Source of the DNA: Litorivivens sp041624475
Lineage (GTDB): Bacteria; Pseudomonadota; Gammaproteobacteria; Pseudomonadales; Spongiibacteraceae
Length of the DNA stretch: 64,000 nt
Assembly: GCF_041624475.1 (NCBI RefSeq)
Contig: NZ_JBFJUX010000004.1
Location: 62,001 to 126,000, forward strand
Direction: 5' to 3'
In this document: piece by piece, positions 35,571 to 44,646 of the stretch
How positions within the stretch are numbered: position 1 is the first letter of the stretch
How the letters are laid out: every line of letters starts with the position of its first letter
The notes under the pieces: model-generated
Seen by the model: the letters and a program-made list of their open reading frames with translations, nothing else
Told to the model about the DNA's origin: nothing
Database searches by the model: none
Translations under genes and position numbers: made by a program

Positions 35571-35842
35571 AAGCTAATTGATTAACCGTTCGAAACAAGA
35601 AAAGGACCATCCAGGTGGGATCGCTCTATAGCAGCAATTCCAGCTTTTTCTGCCGGCTGAGCCCCCACTCCCGGCAGTTTTTTCTTCTTCAACTATTGGA
35701 TAGCTGGCGTTTTAATAAAGCCGGGATGAGACTAATTCTTTTTAGTCCGTACTATGTAGTGCTGGTTAATCCTAAAATCTTAGATGGATGGCTTTTCTCA
35801 TGCGGAATATGGCTGTCTGAAGTATTTTTGGGAGAAGTAAAA

Positions 35843-36508
35843 GTGAGTATCGACGGCTATCTTGAAGCAAGTACATGTGTGGATAGCGAGCATCCACTCG
35901 TCCGGCGTTTTTCCCGGGAAAACGCAATTGGTGGTAATGATCGGGAGCGTGCGGTTGCATTGTACTATGCGGTCAGAGATGGTTTCCTCTATGACCCTTA
36001 CCGAATAGATGTTAGTGAAGCCGGCTTACGCGCCAGCTCAGTTTTGGAAAAAGGTTATGGGTGGTGTGTCAGTAAGGCCGTGTTGTTGGCAGCAGCCTGT
36101 CGTGCGGCGGGAATTCCCGCCGGCCTAGGTTACGCTGATGTACGTAATCATTTATCTACGGAACGACTGCGTAATACGCTAAAAACCGACGTCTTTTTCT
36201 TCCACGGGTATACCATTATTTGGCTAGAGGGGCAGTGGCGAAAGGCTACGCCGGCCTTCAATATAGAACTATGCGATAAATTCAGCCTGCATCCTCTGGA
36301 ATTTGATGGCTTGAGCGACTCGATCTATCACCCGTTTGACAAGGTCGGTCAGCGGCATATGGAATACCTCAATTTTCGTGGTGAATATCCGGATGTGCCA
36401 TTAGTTGAGATGATAGAAACCTTCAATCGTGAATATCCCGGTGTTTTTGAGGCGATGGAGGGGGCAGACTTTTCTGCGGATGTCGAAAAGGAGATTCAGC
36501 GCCCCTGA
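35843..36508 (+). CDS. Transglutaminase-like cysteine protein
   Basis: A 221-residue soluble protein with a transglutaminase-like core. Cys75 lies in GYGWCVSKAVLLAAACRAAGIP, shortened here to GYGWCVSKAV plus CRAAGIPAGLG. His121 lies in FFFHGYTIIW and Asn140 in ATPAFN, giving a plausible Cys-His-Asn/Asp triad. There is no signal peptide. The GTG start at 35843 has GGGAGAAG upstream; the open frame extends further upstream (35615), but that part has non-coding composition. Family members act as proteases, amidases or acyltransferases. Its role between an epoxide isomerase and an alpha/beta hydrolase is unknown. Confidence 0.8.
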   Translation: MSIDGYLEASTCVDSEHPLVRRFSRENAIGGNDRERAVALYYAVRDGFLYDPYRIDVSEAGLRASSVLEKGYGWCVSKAVLLAAACRAAGIPAGLGYADVRNHLSTERLRNTLKTDVFFFHGYTIIWLEGQWRKATPAFNIELCDKFSLHPLEFDGLSDSIYHPFDKVGQRHMEYLNFRGEYPDVPLVEMIETFNREYPGVFEAMEGADFSADVEKEIQRP

Positions 36509-36591
36509 ACTCAACTCAATTCCGGCATGCTTTCTCTCTGGGCTTCATGTTCTCAGCAGTGCCTGCTGACTGCTGTGGTTGAAACGGTGGT

Positions 36592-37404
36592 ATGACAGTA
36601 ATAAACATAGATGAAACGATGGTTTCGGTTCCTGGCGGTGAGATTTTCGTCCGCCGGTGGCATGTGAGTGGGGGGCGCTGCGAAACACCTGTTGTTCTGC
36701 TTCACGACTCGCTCGGGTGTGTGGAACTTTGGCGAGACTTTCCGGAAGTGCTTGCGCTTAAACTGGGGCGCCAGGTCGTAGCCTATGACCGGTTAGGTTT
36801 CGGGCGTTCAACAGAGCGCACGGCCCCACCTTCTCTGCGGTTTATTGACGAGGAAGCGGAGTCGGTATTTCCCGCCTTGTGTGCGTCCCTCGGTCTGGAG
36901 AAAGTCATTCCGTTTGGGCATAGCGTAGGTGGTTGTATGGCCATAGCCATTGCCAGCATTCACTCGATGACAGGTCTGTGTGCCGCAGTTATAACTGAGT
37001 CTTCCCAGCCGTATGTTGAAGAGAGGACCAAGCGTGGAATTATTGCATCCAGAAATTATTTCAATCAGGGAAATAACTTCGAAAAATTAGCTAAATATCA
37101 CGGACCTAAAGCCCGTTGGGTTCTGCAGGCATGGACCGATACATGGTTGCATCCGCAGTTCCTGTGCTGGAATCTGAAGACTCATCTTAATAACGTCCAC
37201 TGTCCGATTCTGGCGGTCCACGGAGATCGTGATGAATATGGCTCAGTAGACTTCCCGGAATTTATAGCCGGCCAAGCTACAGGGTATTCGCGATCCGTCG
37301 TATTGCCTGGTATTGGTCATGTTCCGCACAAAGAGAGCTGCGCCGAAATTTTGGATATGGTGTCTGGTTTCTTGGCTGAGAGCGTGGAAGAGGGCGCGCT
37401 GTGA
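36592..37404 (+). CDS. Alpha/beta hydrolase
   Basis: A 270-residue alpha/beta-fold hydrolase. The nucleophile Ser111 is in GHSVGG, the oxyanion region is LLHDSLG, the acid is in HGDRDEYG and the catalytic His is in GIGHVPHKE. Because the nucleophile is Ser, it is an esterase/lipase or C-C hydrolase type and not an epoxide hydrolase or haloalkane dehalogenase, which use Asp. It is the last gene of the rightward series TonB receptor-P450-isomerase-transglutaminase-hydrolase and could process an ester or thioester product of the pathway (inference). Confidence 0.88.
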   Translation: MTVINIDETMVSVPGGEIFVRRWHVSGGRCETPVVLLHDSLGCVELWRDFPEVLALKLGRQVVAYDRLGFGRSTERTAPPSLRFIDEEAESVFPALCASLGLEKVIPFGHSVGGCMAIAIASIHSMTGLCAAVITESSQPYVEERTKRGIIASRNYFNQGNNFEKLAKYHGPKARWVLQAWTDTWLHPQFLCWNLKTHLNNVHCPILAVHGDRDEYGSVDFPEFIAGQATGYSRSVVLPGIGHVPHKESCAEILDMVSGFLAESVEEGAL

Positions 37405-37415
37405 TGCGCTATTGG

Positions 37416-37434
37416 ATCCCTCTCAGGGAGGGAT
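37416..37434 (+). terminator. Weak terminator-like hairpin
   Basis: Stem ATCCCTC / GAGGGAT (37416-37422, 37428-37434) with a 5-nt loop, 12 nt after the alpha/beta hydrolase stop. It is followed only by AATTCT, so termination would be partial. The rest of the 230-bp gap before the TetR gene holds no supported gene. Confidence 0.4.
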
Positions 37435-37634
37435 AATTCTAAATATTATAGCGTGCGATAGAATTACCCGTCACCATCAGAGACAGAAAGGTTTTCCTTC
37501 AAAGAGAAGCGGTGGCGTCAGTCTATATATTATATTGGACGCTGCAGCGCAGTTTTTGAGAAAGCATAAGTTTAATTTTTGTGTTCGTAATGTAAATAAG
37601 ATTCGAGGTGAGCGATTGGAAACCGCAGTTGGTT

Positions 37635-38252
37635 TTACGAAATAGGTTCCGCTTTATAGCCGTTTTTCAGCATTGTGCGCACTTGAAATTCGAACTCTCG
37701 CAATAGGTAATCAGGCTCTTCGGGTTCTGCTTCTGTTAAGTCCAGTAGGTCGGGTATCAGGTTCAGGCCAAGCGAAACAATAGCAGATACCATCGCTCTC
37801 AGTTCATCTAGGTCGTATTGAGGGAATAGCCCGCTGGTAGCAAAGTCGTCGCTCATGTCTTCGATGATTGCACGCACATTCAGGCGGATAGCCTGCCGAA
37901 TAGCCGCAGAGCTGCCTGCTCGCTCACGGGCGATAAAGATGAACAATGCCCTGTGGGTTGTTATGTAGTCAAAGGCGATTTCTACTGATCGGCCGATAAC
38001 TTCTTCAACTGAATCGGCGTCACGCACTGACTTCAGGAGTCCTCGGATGACTGTTCCGGCTTCTTCGACAAGAGCTAATCCCAGCTCTTCAGTGCTGCTG
38101 AAATGATTGTAGAACGCTGGCGGGCTGAGCTCGCTTTGCTTTGTGATCTTGCGCAAGCTGAGGCCGGCTAATCCACTTTGGTCCTCCAGAATCAGGGATA
38201 ATGTCGCATTAAGTAATTTCTCTCTGTTGCCTTTTCTGCTTTGTTTTGCCAC
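37635..38252 (-). CDS. TetR-family transcriptional regulator
   Basis: A 205-residue regulator with an N-terminal helix-turn-helix (LSLRKITKQSELSPPAFYNHFSS in outline, residues about 33-55) and an all-helical ligand domain. The HTH region resembles the FabR/DesT-like group that senses acyl-CoAs. The GTG at 38252 has GGGA 6 nt upstream and gives the normal TetR N-terminus; a TTG at 38279 would add nine residues. It is divergent from the alkane monooxygenase gene, and three similar inverted-repeat sites lie between them, so it probably represses alkB (inference). Confidence 0.87.
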   Translation of the reverse strand: MAKQSRKGNREKLLNATLSLILEDQSGLAGLSLRKITKQSELSPPAFYNHFSSTEELGLALVEEAGTVIRGLLKSVRDADSVEEVIGRSVEIAFDYITTHRALFIFIARERAGSSAAIRQAIRLNVRAIIEDMSDDFATSGLFPQYDLDELRAMVSAIVSLGLNLIPDLLDLTEAEPEEPDYLLREFEFQVRTMLKNGYKAEPIS

Positions 38253-38310
38253 TACGGTTCCCGTCACCCTGTTTTGCAAGTCATTGAAATGACCGCCTGA
38301 AGCGTAAGAC

Positions 38311-38421
38311 TAACAAGTGTTTTGTGTTTAGGCGACATCGCGGTTACGGCATACAAAATCGCCCGAAAATTTAAGTTGACAAGTGTTAATATCGAACTTA
38401 GCATAAGTTTACATGTGTAAA
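38311..38421. promoter_or_regulatory. alkB promoter with three candidate TetR operators
   Basis: The octamer ACAWGTGT occurs three times: ACAAGTGT at 38313-38320, ACAAGTGT at 38379-38386 and ACATGTGT at 38411-38418. Each is embedded in a short inverted repeat (AACA-AG-TGTT, TTGACA-AG-TGTTAA, TTTACA-TG-TGTAAA). The middle site overlaps a perfect -35 hexamer TTGACA (38376-38381), and 17 nt later TAGCAT (38399-38404) can serve as -10. The third site lies just downstream of the -10 and is 32 bp from the second, about three helical turns. This layout suggests repression of the rightward promoter. Confidence 0.6.
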
Positions 38422-38450
38422 TATGATAATGAAGCAAGCGAGGCGGGTAT

Positions 38451-39581
38451 ATGTCAGCGGTGACTCAACAACGCACATTCAATGAAGCTTTCCTATGGCG
38501 CGATTCCAAGAAGCCACTGTGGGCGATGGGGTTAGTGGTCCCTTTACTGCCAATCGTTGCCTCTCTGCTGTATATGGCCACCGGCTCCGAATTGAGTTGG
38601 TGGATGGCGCCGTTGGTCGTATATATCGTTATTCCAGCGCTCGACTACTTGGTGGGGACCGATCGTAGTAATCCACCGGAATCCGCAGTTGAGCGACTAG
38701 CCCGCGACCGCTATTACCGTCATATCGTCTATGCATACATTCCTCTTCAATTTATCGGTACGTTGGCGGCTGTTGCCTGTGTCACTGAAGGTGGGTTGAG
38801 TTGGTTTGGCGTAGTTGGTGCAATTCTTAATTGCGCCTACGTTAATGGAATAGGTATCAATACTGCCCATGAATTGGGACACAAGCGGGAGGCGCTGCCG
38901 CGTTTCCTGGCGAAGCTAACTCTCGCTCCGGTTGCCTACGGACATTTCTTTGTTGAGCACAACTTTGGTCATCATCGTCGTGTGGCCACGCCAGAGGATC
39001 CTGCAAGCTCACGCTACAACGAGGGCTTCTGGTCTTTTCTACCGCGTACGGTGATTGGCAGTATTCGTTCTGCTTGGGAAATTGAGGCGCAGCGGTTAGC
39101 TCGAAAAAAACTGCCCTCTATACATTGGCGCAACGAGGTGTTGCAAGCGTGGAGTATGACCATTGTTTTTTTTGCGGGCTGTATGGCAATTTGGGGTTGG
39201 CCAGCGCTCCCCTTCCTTGTGGTTCAGGCGGTGCTCGGAGCTTCCTTGTTGGAAGTGATTAACTACATTGAGCACTATGGACTCAAACGGCAGAAAGGTG
39301 AGGACGGCCGCTATGAGCGCTGTCAACCAAGACATTCATGGAACAGTAACCATACGATTACCAACATACTGCTGTATCAATTGCAGCGTCATTCAGATCA
39401 TCACGCAAACCCATCACGGCCTTATCAAGCACTTCGTCATTTCGACGACAGTCCTCAGCTCCCCTCCGGCTATGCATCGATGATGATGCTAGCCTATTTT
39501 CCGCCGCTTTGGTTCAGGGTAATGAACCCAAAGGTTAAGGCGCACTACAAGGGAAATCTGGCTTTGGCCAATCACGGTTAG
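38451..39581 (+). CDS. alkB: AlkB-type alkane 1-monooxygenase
   Basis: A 376-residue membrane di-iron hydroxylase. It has the expected histidine boxes: HELGH (140-144), EHNFGHHRRVATPED (His170, 174, 175), NYIEHYG (His275) and LQRHSDHH (His314, 317, 318). Several membrane helices occupy the N-terminal half and about residues 235-270. AlkB hydroxylates the terminal methyl of medium-chain alkanes using electrons from rubredoxin. No rubredoxin or reductase gene is in the window, so these must come from elsewhere. The promoter upstream carries likely TetR operators. A TonB receptor follows 75 bp downstream on the same strand, probably in the same operon. Confidence 0.96.
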   Translation: MSAVTQQRTFNEAFLWRDSKKPLWAMGLVVPLLPIVASLLYMATGSELSWWMAPLVVYIVIPALDYLVGTDRSNPPESAVERLARDRYYRHIVYAYIPLQFIGTLAAVACVTEGGLSWFGVVGAILNCAYVNGIGINTAHELGHKREALPRFLAKLTLAPVAYGHFFVEHNFGHHRRVATPEDPASSRYNEGFWSFLPRTVIGSIRSAWEIEAQRLARKKLPSIHWRNEVLQAWSMTIVFFAGCMAIWGWPALPFLVVQAVLGASLLEVINYIEHYGLKRQKGEDGRYERCQPRHSWNSNHTITNILLYQLQRHSDHHANPSRPYQALRHFDDSPQLPSGYASMMMLAYFPPLWFRVMNPKVKAHYKGNLALANHG

Positions 39582-39656
39582 GCGGACCTGTGTGGTACCG
39601 CTCTTTTGGTAGCGGCGACCGGATTCTCTGCTTTAGAACAATAAAGGATCAAAACT

Positions 39657-42218
39657 ATGTCATATAAAGTCATATTGCGAGCTCTATTGACAGGGGTTGT
39701 TGTAGGTGTCAGCGCTGTGGTGAATAGTGCTCCAGTGCTTGAAGAGGTTGTTGTAACCGCTCAGCTTCGCGAACAAAGCCTTCAGGATGTTCCAGTGTCA
39801 GTTAGCGCTATTGGTGGCGAGAAGATGATGGAGGCCGGGTTGGCTAAGATCGAGGATCTACAAGCCTATGTGCCTAATTTCACAATGACGGAATCTAGCA
39901 TTGGTACCGATATTTATATTCGTGGTATAGGGTCAGGAGAAAATCAGGGTTTCGAGCAATCCGTCGGCATGTATGTCGACGGAATCTATTATGGTCGAGC
40001 GCAATTGGCCCGAGCCCCATTCTTGGATTTGGAGCGAGTTGAGGTGTTGCGAGGGCCGCAGAATATTCTGTTAGGAAAGAACAGTATAGCCGGTGCTATT
40101 AATATAGCGACCGCGACACCATCCCAGGAAAAAGAGGCGCGTTTTCAGTTAACTTACGAACCGGCTATGAACGAGCAAATTCTCGATGTCATGTTCTCTG
40201 GCCCAGTTAACGACACTATGGCTCTCCGCTTTGCCACTCGTCAGAGAAAGGTCGACGGATTCATGGACAACCCAGTACTTGACCGAGATGAGGCAAAGAG
40301 AAGTGAAGCTACATATCGACTCATACTCGACTGGAAGGCCACGGATAGTTTGGATGCGAAATTCAAATTAGAGAGTGGCCGTTTTGACGTTGTGGGAAGG
40401 CAGTCTGAAATTATAAGCGACAATCCATCGACGTCAGATATATTTTTGTTTACTGGTCGAACCTATGGTGAAATCCTGGACCGGACCGTATTTCCAAGTG
40501 CAGGGCCGGCGTCGGAGTTTTTTGCAGCTTTGCCACAGGAGTTACGAGATCTAGTGCAGTTGCAGCCGAACGGAAGCATATTGAATATAGATTCACACCC
40601 TGCCGTACTGGATTCTGTCGCGGATCGAAGTAGACACGCTAACGGCGATTTCAGTTACAACGATACACAAAACTTCACTGCTAACTTGGACTGGTATCTG
40701 GGGGAACACAGCTTTAGCTCTATTACTGGCATCATGGCGTATCAATATGATGAAGAATGCGACTGTGATTTTACCGGAGCTCCATTATTTCAAGTAGCGT
40801 TTCAAGAAGACTACGAACAGTATAGCCAAGAGTTCCGTTGGATATCGCCAGTAGGGCAACGCTTCGAGCATATAGCGGGGGCTTACTTTCAATACAACGA
40901 GCTGTACTTTTTTGACTCGATAATTCTGCCCTCTACGCTGATTCCGCAGCTGATTAATGCGGCGGATCTAATTGAGGGTGGTGGCCGTGGCGACTATGAC
41001 CCAGGTGCGGATGGAAGCACAGGTTTTGAGGCCGCTGGTATTGGTGATGCGGGTAACGCTGTTCTGGACATTCGATCTCCTCGAGACTTTAAAAGCGATT
41101 CAATTATTGCGTCTGCCTTCCTGCAAACTACATGGACCATTAATCAAGATTGGCGTTTAACGCTAGGTGGGCGCTATACCTTCGAAAAGAAAAGCGGCAG
41201 CCGGGTTTTGGAGTTTGCGAAACCCGATGGCACGATTATCCCGATAGGAGAGACTGACACTGCTGCAGCAGTAACCTTCGCCGCAGAGAGGCACTACCTT
41301 AAAGGCAAGAGAACAGAATCGCAGTTTGCCCCGTTAATCAACGTGCAGTGGGATATAACCCCTGAGCTGATGAGCTATGCTTCGGCTCGCCGTGGGTTTA
41401 AGTCCGGTGGCTACGACGCCCGCTCCAACTCATCTCCTAGTTCTGAGCCGACGCCGGCTAACCCGAACGCGGCCCCGGGAGGAACTAATCAGCGTACGCT
41501 TATAGGTAGTTTTGAGTACGAACCGGAGGAAGCAACAGCCTTCGAACTCGGTTTTAAATCGACGCTCTTGGACGGTGCTGCCGAACTAAATACCGCATTA
41601 TTCTGGACCGAGTATGAAAACCTTCAGGTTAGTGTGTTTGACGGCACGCTGGGTTTTAATGTGGGCAACGCCGCGAGTGCGGTGACCCGAGGGATTGAGT
41701 TCGACGGTCGGATAGCTCTATCAGAACGTCTTCTCCTCGCCGGGGGACTAGCTTTTCTAGACTTCGAATTCCAGGATCACAAATTTGGTACCTGTATTCA
41801 GGATCAGGTGCCAGATCAACCGAATGGCATTAACTGCGACTACTCCGGAAAAACTAATCAGTACGCGGCGGACTATTCAGGCAATATTACATTGGCCTAT
41901 GAGCGCGCCTTTGACGTCGGCTATATGCTCAGAGCTAATCTGGATACTATTTTCACGGATGATTATCACCCTTCGCCCAACCTTGATGAGCGCATTAAAC
42001 AGGATGCGTACGTGCAATTTAATGGTAGGGTGTCTTTGTCGTCACTGGATGGTTTATGGGAGGTGGCGTTGTTGGCAAAAAACCTGACTGACGAGCTGGT
42101 TATTTTATACGGCGTAGACACGCCCGTCGCCAAAAAAGTGATCGCCGGTACAACCACTCACCACGGGTTTGTTAATGCACCGCGCAGCGTTGCTTTGCAA
42201 ATGAGTTACCGCTGGTAA
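39657..42218 (+). CDS. TonB-dependent outer-membrane receptor (copy 2)
   Basis: An 853-residue receptor with a signal peptide, TonB box (EEVVVTAQL, about residues 29-37), plug domain (VERVEVLRGPQNILLGKNSIAGA in outline) and C-terminal barrel ending VALQMSYRW, with the correct terminal aromatic residue. It follows alkB closely and is likely co-regulated, suggesting uptake of alkanes, their emulsified or modified forms, or a metal cofactor. It differs substantially from the copy at 31112, so the two probably serve different ligands. Confidence 0.93.
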   Translation: MSYKVILRALLTGVVVGVSAVVNSAPVLEEVVVTAQLREQSLQDVPVSVSAIGGEKMMEAGLAKIEDLQAYVPNFTMTESSIGTDIYIRGIGSGENQGFEQSVGMYVDGIYYGRAQLARAPFLDLERVEVLRGPQNILLGKNSIAGAINIATATPSQEKEARFQLTYEPAMNEQILDVMFSGPVNDTMALRFATRQRKVDGFMDNPVLDRDEAKRSEATYRLILDWKATDSLDAKFKLESGRFDVVGRQSEIISDNPSTSDIFLFTGRTYGEILDRTVFPSAGPASEFFAALPQELRDLVQLQPNGSILNIDSHPAVLDSVADRSRHANGDFSYNDTQNFTANLDWYLGEHSFSSITGIMAYQYDEECDCDFTGAPLFQVAFQEDYEQYSQEFRWISPVGQRFEHIAGAYFQYNELYFFDSIILPSTLIPQLINAADLIEGGGRGDYDPGADGSTGFEAAGIGDAGNAVLDIRSPRDFKSDSIIASAFLQTTWTINQDWRLTLGGRYTFEKKSGSRVLEFAKPDGTIIPIGETDTAAAVTFAAERHYLKGKRTESQFAPLINVQWDITPELMSYASARRGFKSGGYDARSNSSPSSEPTPANPNAAPGGTNQRTLIGSFEYEPEEATAFELGFKSTLLDGAAELNTALFWTEYENLQVSVFDGTLGFNVGNAASAVTRGIEFDGRIALSERLLLAGGLAFLDFEFQDHKFGTCIQDQVPDQPNGINCDYSGKTNQYAADYSGNITLAYERAFDVGYMLRANLDTIFTDDYHPSPNLDERIKQDAYVQFNGRVSLSSLDGLWEVALLAKNLTDELVILYGVDTPVAKKVIAGTTTHHGFVNAPRSVALQMSYRW

Positions 42219-42849
42219 TGCGCTAAAGTTGAGTGGGATATCTGGTCGACTCTCTATTTTTTCATCTAGTAAACGTAATATGTATTTTAAGTCAGGTTGT
42301 ACAGAACTGTACGCGGGTTATTTAAATTGCCTAAATTCTAACTTGGCAGATTCGCGCCATCCTGTACGTATTGTCGGGCAGACCTCACTTTCAGGTTGTT
42401 GCTTGAAACAAGGAAGCTTCGCTGGAGAAGGAGTTCGTCGTCGTGGTACTGCGGCCTATGCTGTGGAAGAAATCCGATGCTCTAAGTTGTTATTTATTCC
42501 GACACAATGCTTTATATGAATTTTATAACTGGTTTCGTTGCTACAAAACGCACAATCTAGAGCTAGATATTTTATATAGAGTAAATTTCGGGGCAACGCA
42601 AAACAGTTTGCAGGGCGTAGCCGCTCGAAATTGGACTGACGCTTAAAACGGTGACTAAACATCCGCTGCGGGACAGGCCGCAGCTGCTCTTGCAGAGCAT
42701 TTCGCGGCGGTTGTCCGGTCCTGTTTGGTTCACCACCGCCGAATAGAGGCCGCTGTCGCGCAGTTTCTTGGCGGCCGCATATCCAACTCCAATCAAACCA
42801 GGCTGTGACTATATAATTGTTATGTCCGCACGCTCCTTCGTTAGATCTT
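42219..42849. other. Gene-poor stretch with possible gene debris
   Basis: About 630 bp between the convergent ends of the TonB receptor and the third P450. Several short frames are open but none has good composition or a ribosome-binding site. On the minus strand, 42695-42796 reads MIGVGYAAAKKLRDSGLYS and onward in a GC-richer style than its surroundings, then loses coding character, so it may be the stump of a lost gene. I cannot identify it. Confidence 0.4.
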
Positions 42850-44265
42850 CTATTTGCGTTTTGCCGTCAGTTTCACCATCAGCTTAGAGTAGCCCCGCAC
42901 GAAGTTGGACTGCACAAGCTCCGGTTCTCCAACAACCTCAATACTTTCAAACCGTTCCAGCAGCTCTTCCCACAAAATTCGTAGTTGGAGTTCGGCGAGT
43001 CGGTTACCCATGCAGCGGTGTATGCCGTAGCCAAAGGAAATATGATTTCGTGCGTTCTTGCGATCAATGATGAGGTGATCAGGATTATCGAACTTGCGCT
43101 CGTCCCGATTGCCCGAGGCATACCACATTAATACCTTGTCTCCTTTCTTGATTGTTTGACCTCGCAGCTCTACGTCCTGCGTAGCAACCCTACGCATATT
43201 TGCCAGTGGGGTTTGCCAGCGAATGATTTCCGAAACCATATTAGGAATTAGATCCGGGTTTGCCTTCAGCTTTTTGAATTCCTCGGGGAACTGATTCAAG
43301 GCCAGTACGCCGCCGCTCATGGAGTTGCGTGTAGTGTCGTTGCCACCAACGATAAGCAGTGCCAGATTTCCGATAAACTCCATTGGCCGGTTGATGAGGT
43401 CCTTTGTGTCTTCGTTGCTCTGCAACATGCTGATCAAATCGAAGCCAGGCTCTTCGCCCGCTTTGCGGCGGGCTTCCTTGTCACGCCATAGTGTGGAAAA
43501 CGCCTTGGCCATGTCTGCCGCATCATTAAACATTGAGTCTTCGTCAGTAAATTCTCCGCCAGTCGCAGATGCTGAACCGGACAAGCGATCCGACCATTCA
43601 ACTAGTTTGTGACGGTCTTCATAAGGGAAATCCAGCAGCGTAGCCAACATACGCCCTGTAAGTTCTTTTGACACAGCGGGCACCCAGTTAAAGGGTCTAT
43701 CTAGGGGTAAGTTGTCGAGCACTTCAGCTGCGCGAGAGCGTATTAAGCCTTCCATTTCCTTGAGATTTTGCGGAGCTACCACACCCTGAACTGCCCGACG
43801 TTGTACGTCGTGCTTGGGCGGGTCCATAGCAATGAACATTTCTACCGACAGCCCTTCCGGTGGCTCACCCAAGATAATTTGGGGCTCAGAAGAAAACAGT
43901 TCATGACTCTTGTCCACGAATAATATGTCGTCATATCGCGTAATCGACCAGAAAGGCCCGAATGGACTATTCTTTTGGTAGTGCACCGGTGCCTCATCAC
44001 GCAATCGCTTGAAATAGGCGCGCCACTTGTCTTGTCGGTATAAAAATGGGTTGCTGGTGTCGATGTCTTCGAGTGCCAAAGTGTCGACGTCTGGGACAGG
44101 CGTTTCGACGAAGTTAACCTGGGGGTGTCGAGAACCTACGGTCTTTTTCTTTGCCTTCATTAACGTCTTCAGCGTTTTGAGTTGCAGATGCATCGGCACG
44201 ATTTTGGACGAAGCGTTGATTATTTTAGTCTGAAGAGCATCGGTTGAGCTTGTTTTCGTAGACAT
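42850..44265 (-). CDS. Cytochrome P450, CYP153-like (copy 3)
   Basis: A 471-residue P450, longer than the other two because of a basic N-terminal extension of about 60 residues (SKIVPMHLQLKTLKTLMKAKKK in outline) before the shared ALEDIDTSNPFLYRQDKW start. Core motifs are the I-helix GGNDTTRNS, ExxR in SEIIRW and the heme loop FGYGIHRCMGNRLAE. ATG 44265 has GGAGG 5 nt upstream, and frames opening earlier run into the ferredoxin gene. It is the second gene of a ferredoxin-P450 pair divergent from an AraC-type regulator. The same extension is known in membrane-associating CYP153s, but a role here is inference. Confidence 0.92.
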   Translation of the reverse strand: MSTKTSSTDALQTKIINASSKIVPMHLQLKTLKTLMKAKKKTVGSRHPQVNFVETPVPDVDTLALEDIDTSNPFLYRQDKWRAYFKRLRDEAPVHYQKNSPFGPFWSITRYDDILFVDKSHELFSSEPQIILGEPPEGLSVEMFIAMDPPKHDVQRRAVQGVVAPQNLKEMEGLIRSRAAEVLDNLPLDRPFNWVPAVSKELTGRMLATLLDFPYEDRHKLVEWSDRLSGSASATGGEFTDEDSMFNDAADMAKAFSTLWRDKEARRKAGEEPGFDLISMLQSNEDTKDLINRPMEFIGNLALLIVGGNDTTRNSMSGGVLALNQFPEEFKKLKANPDLIPNMVSEIIRWQTPLANMRRVATQDVELRGQTIKKGDKVLMWYASGNRDERKFDNPDHLIIDRKNARNHISFGYGIHRCMGNRLAELQLRILWEELLERFESIEVVGEPELVQSNFVRGYSKLMVKLTAKRK

Positions 44266-44279
44266 AGTGTCCTCCATGT

Positions 44280-44597
44280 TTACATCTGGAATACAGGCAA
44301 ATGCACGGTCATGCCGTCCATCGCCTCTGTTGTTTCTACCTGGCACCCCAGGCGAGAGGTTTTCGTCCGCTCGGGTGTCATAGACAGCATCTGTTCTTCT
44401 GCATCACCCGCAGCGCCGGCATTTTCGAACCATTCGGCTGCCACAATTACGTGGCAGGTGCCGCAATCGCACTCCCCGCCGCAGTCCCCGTCGATGCCGG
44501 GAATGGCGTTATCGACGGCGACTTGCATCAGCGTTGTTCCTGCCTCGAATTCCGTGACATGCTTGGTGTTGCCATGCTCAATAAAAATAATTTTGCC
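44280..44597 (-). pseudogene. [2Fe-2S] ferredoxin with lost start codon
   Basis: The reading frame encodes a P450-type ferredoxin with ligands in DGDCGGECDCGTCHV (CX5CX2C) and GCQV. The open frame extends upstream of its first ATG (44528) through GKIIFIEHGNTKHVTEFEAG, which matches the N-terminal strands of the intact ferredoxin at 29132-29452, but no ATG, GTG or TTG occurs before an in-frame TAG at 44598-44600. A ribosome-binding site (AGGAGAGAG on the minus strand) sits in the right place. Reading ATAGGGC as ATATGGGC would restore an ATG, so a single-base deletion probably removed the start. Unless an ATT start is used, the protein from 44528 would lack about 24 residues. A sequencing error is also possible. 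Confidence 0.75.
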
Positions 44598-44646
44598 CTA
44601 TGTCTCTCTCCTGCGAGTAACTCACAATTTCATAGTGACTTCGCAA

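Noticed and set aside
36592..37404. Epoxide hydrolase assignment for the alpha/beta hydrolase
   Set aside because: The nucleophile is Ser in GHSVGG, whereas epoxide hydrolases and dehalogenases of this fold use Asp.
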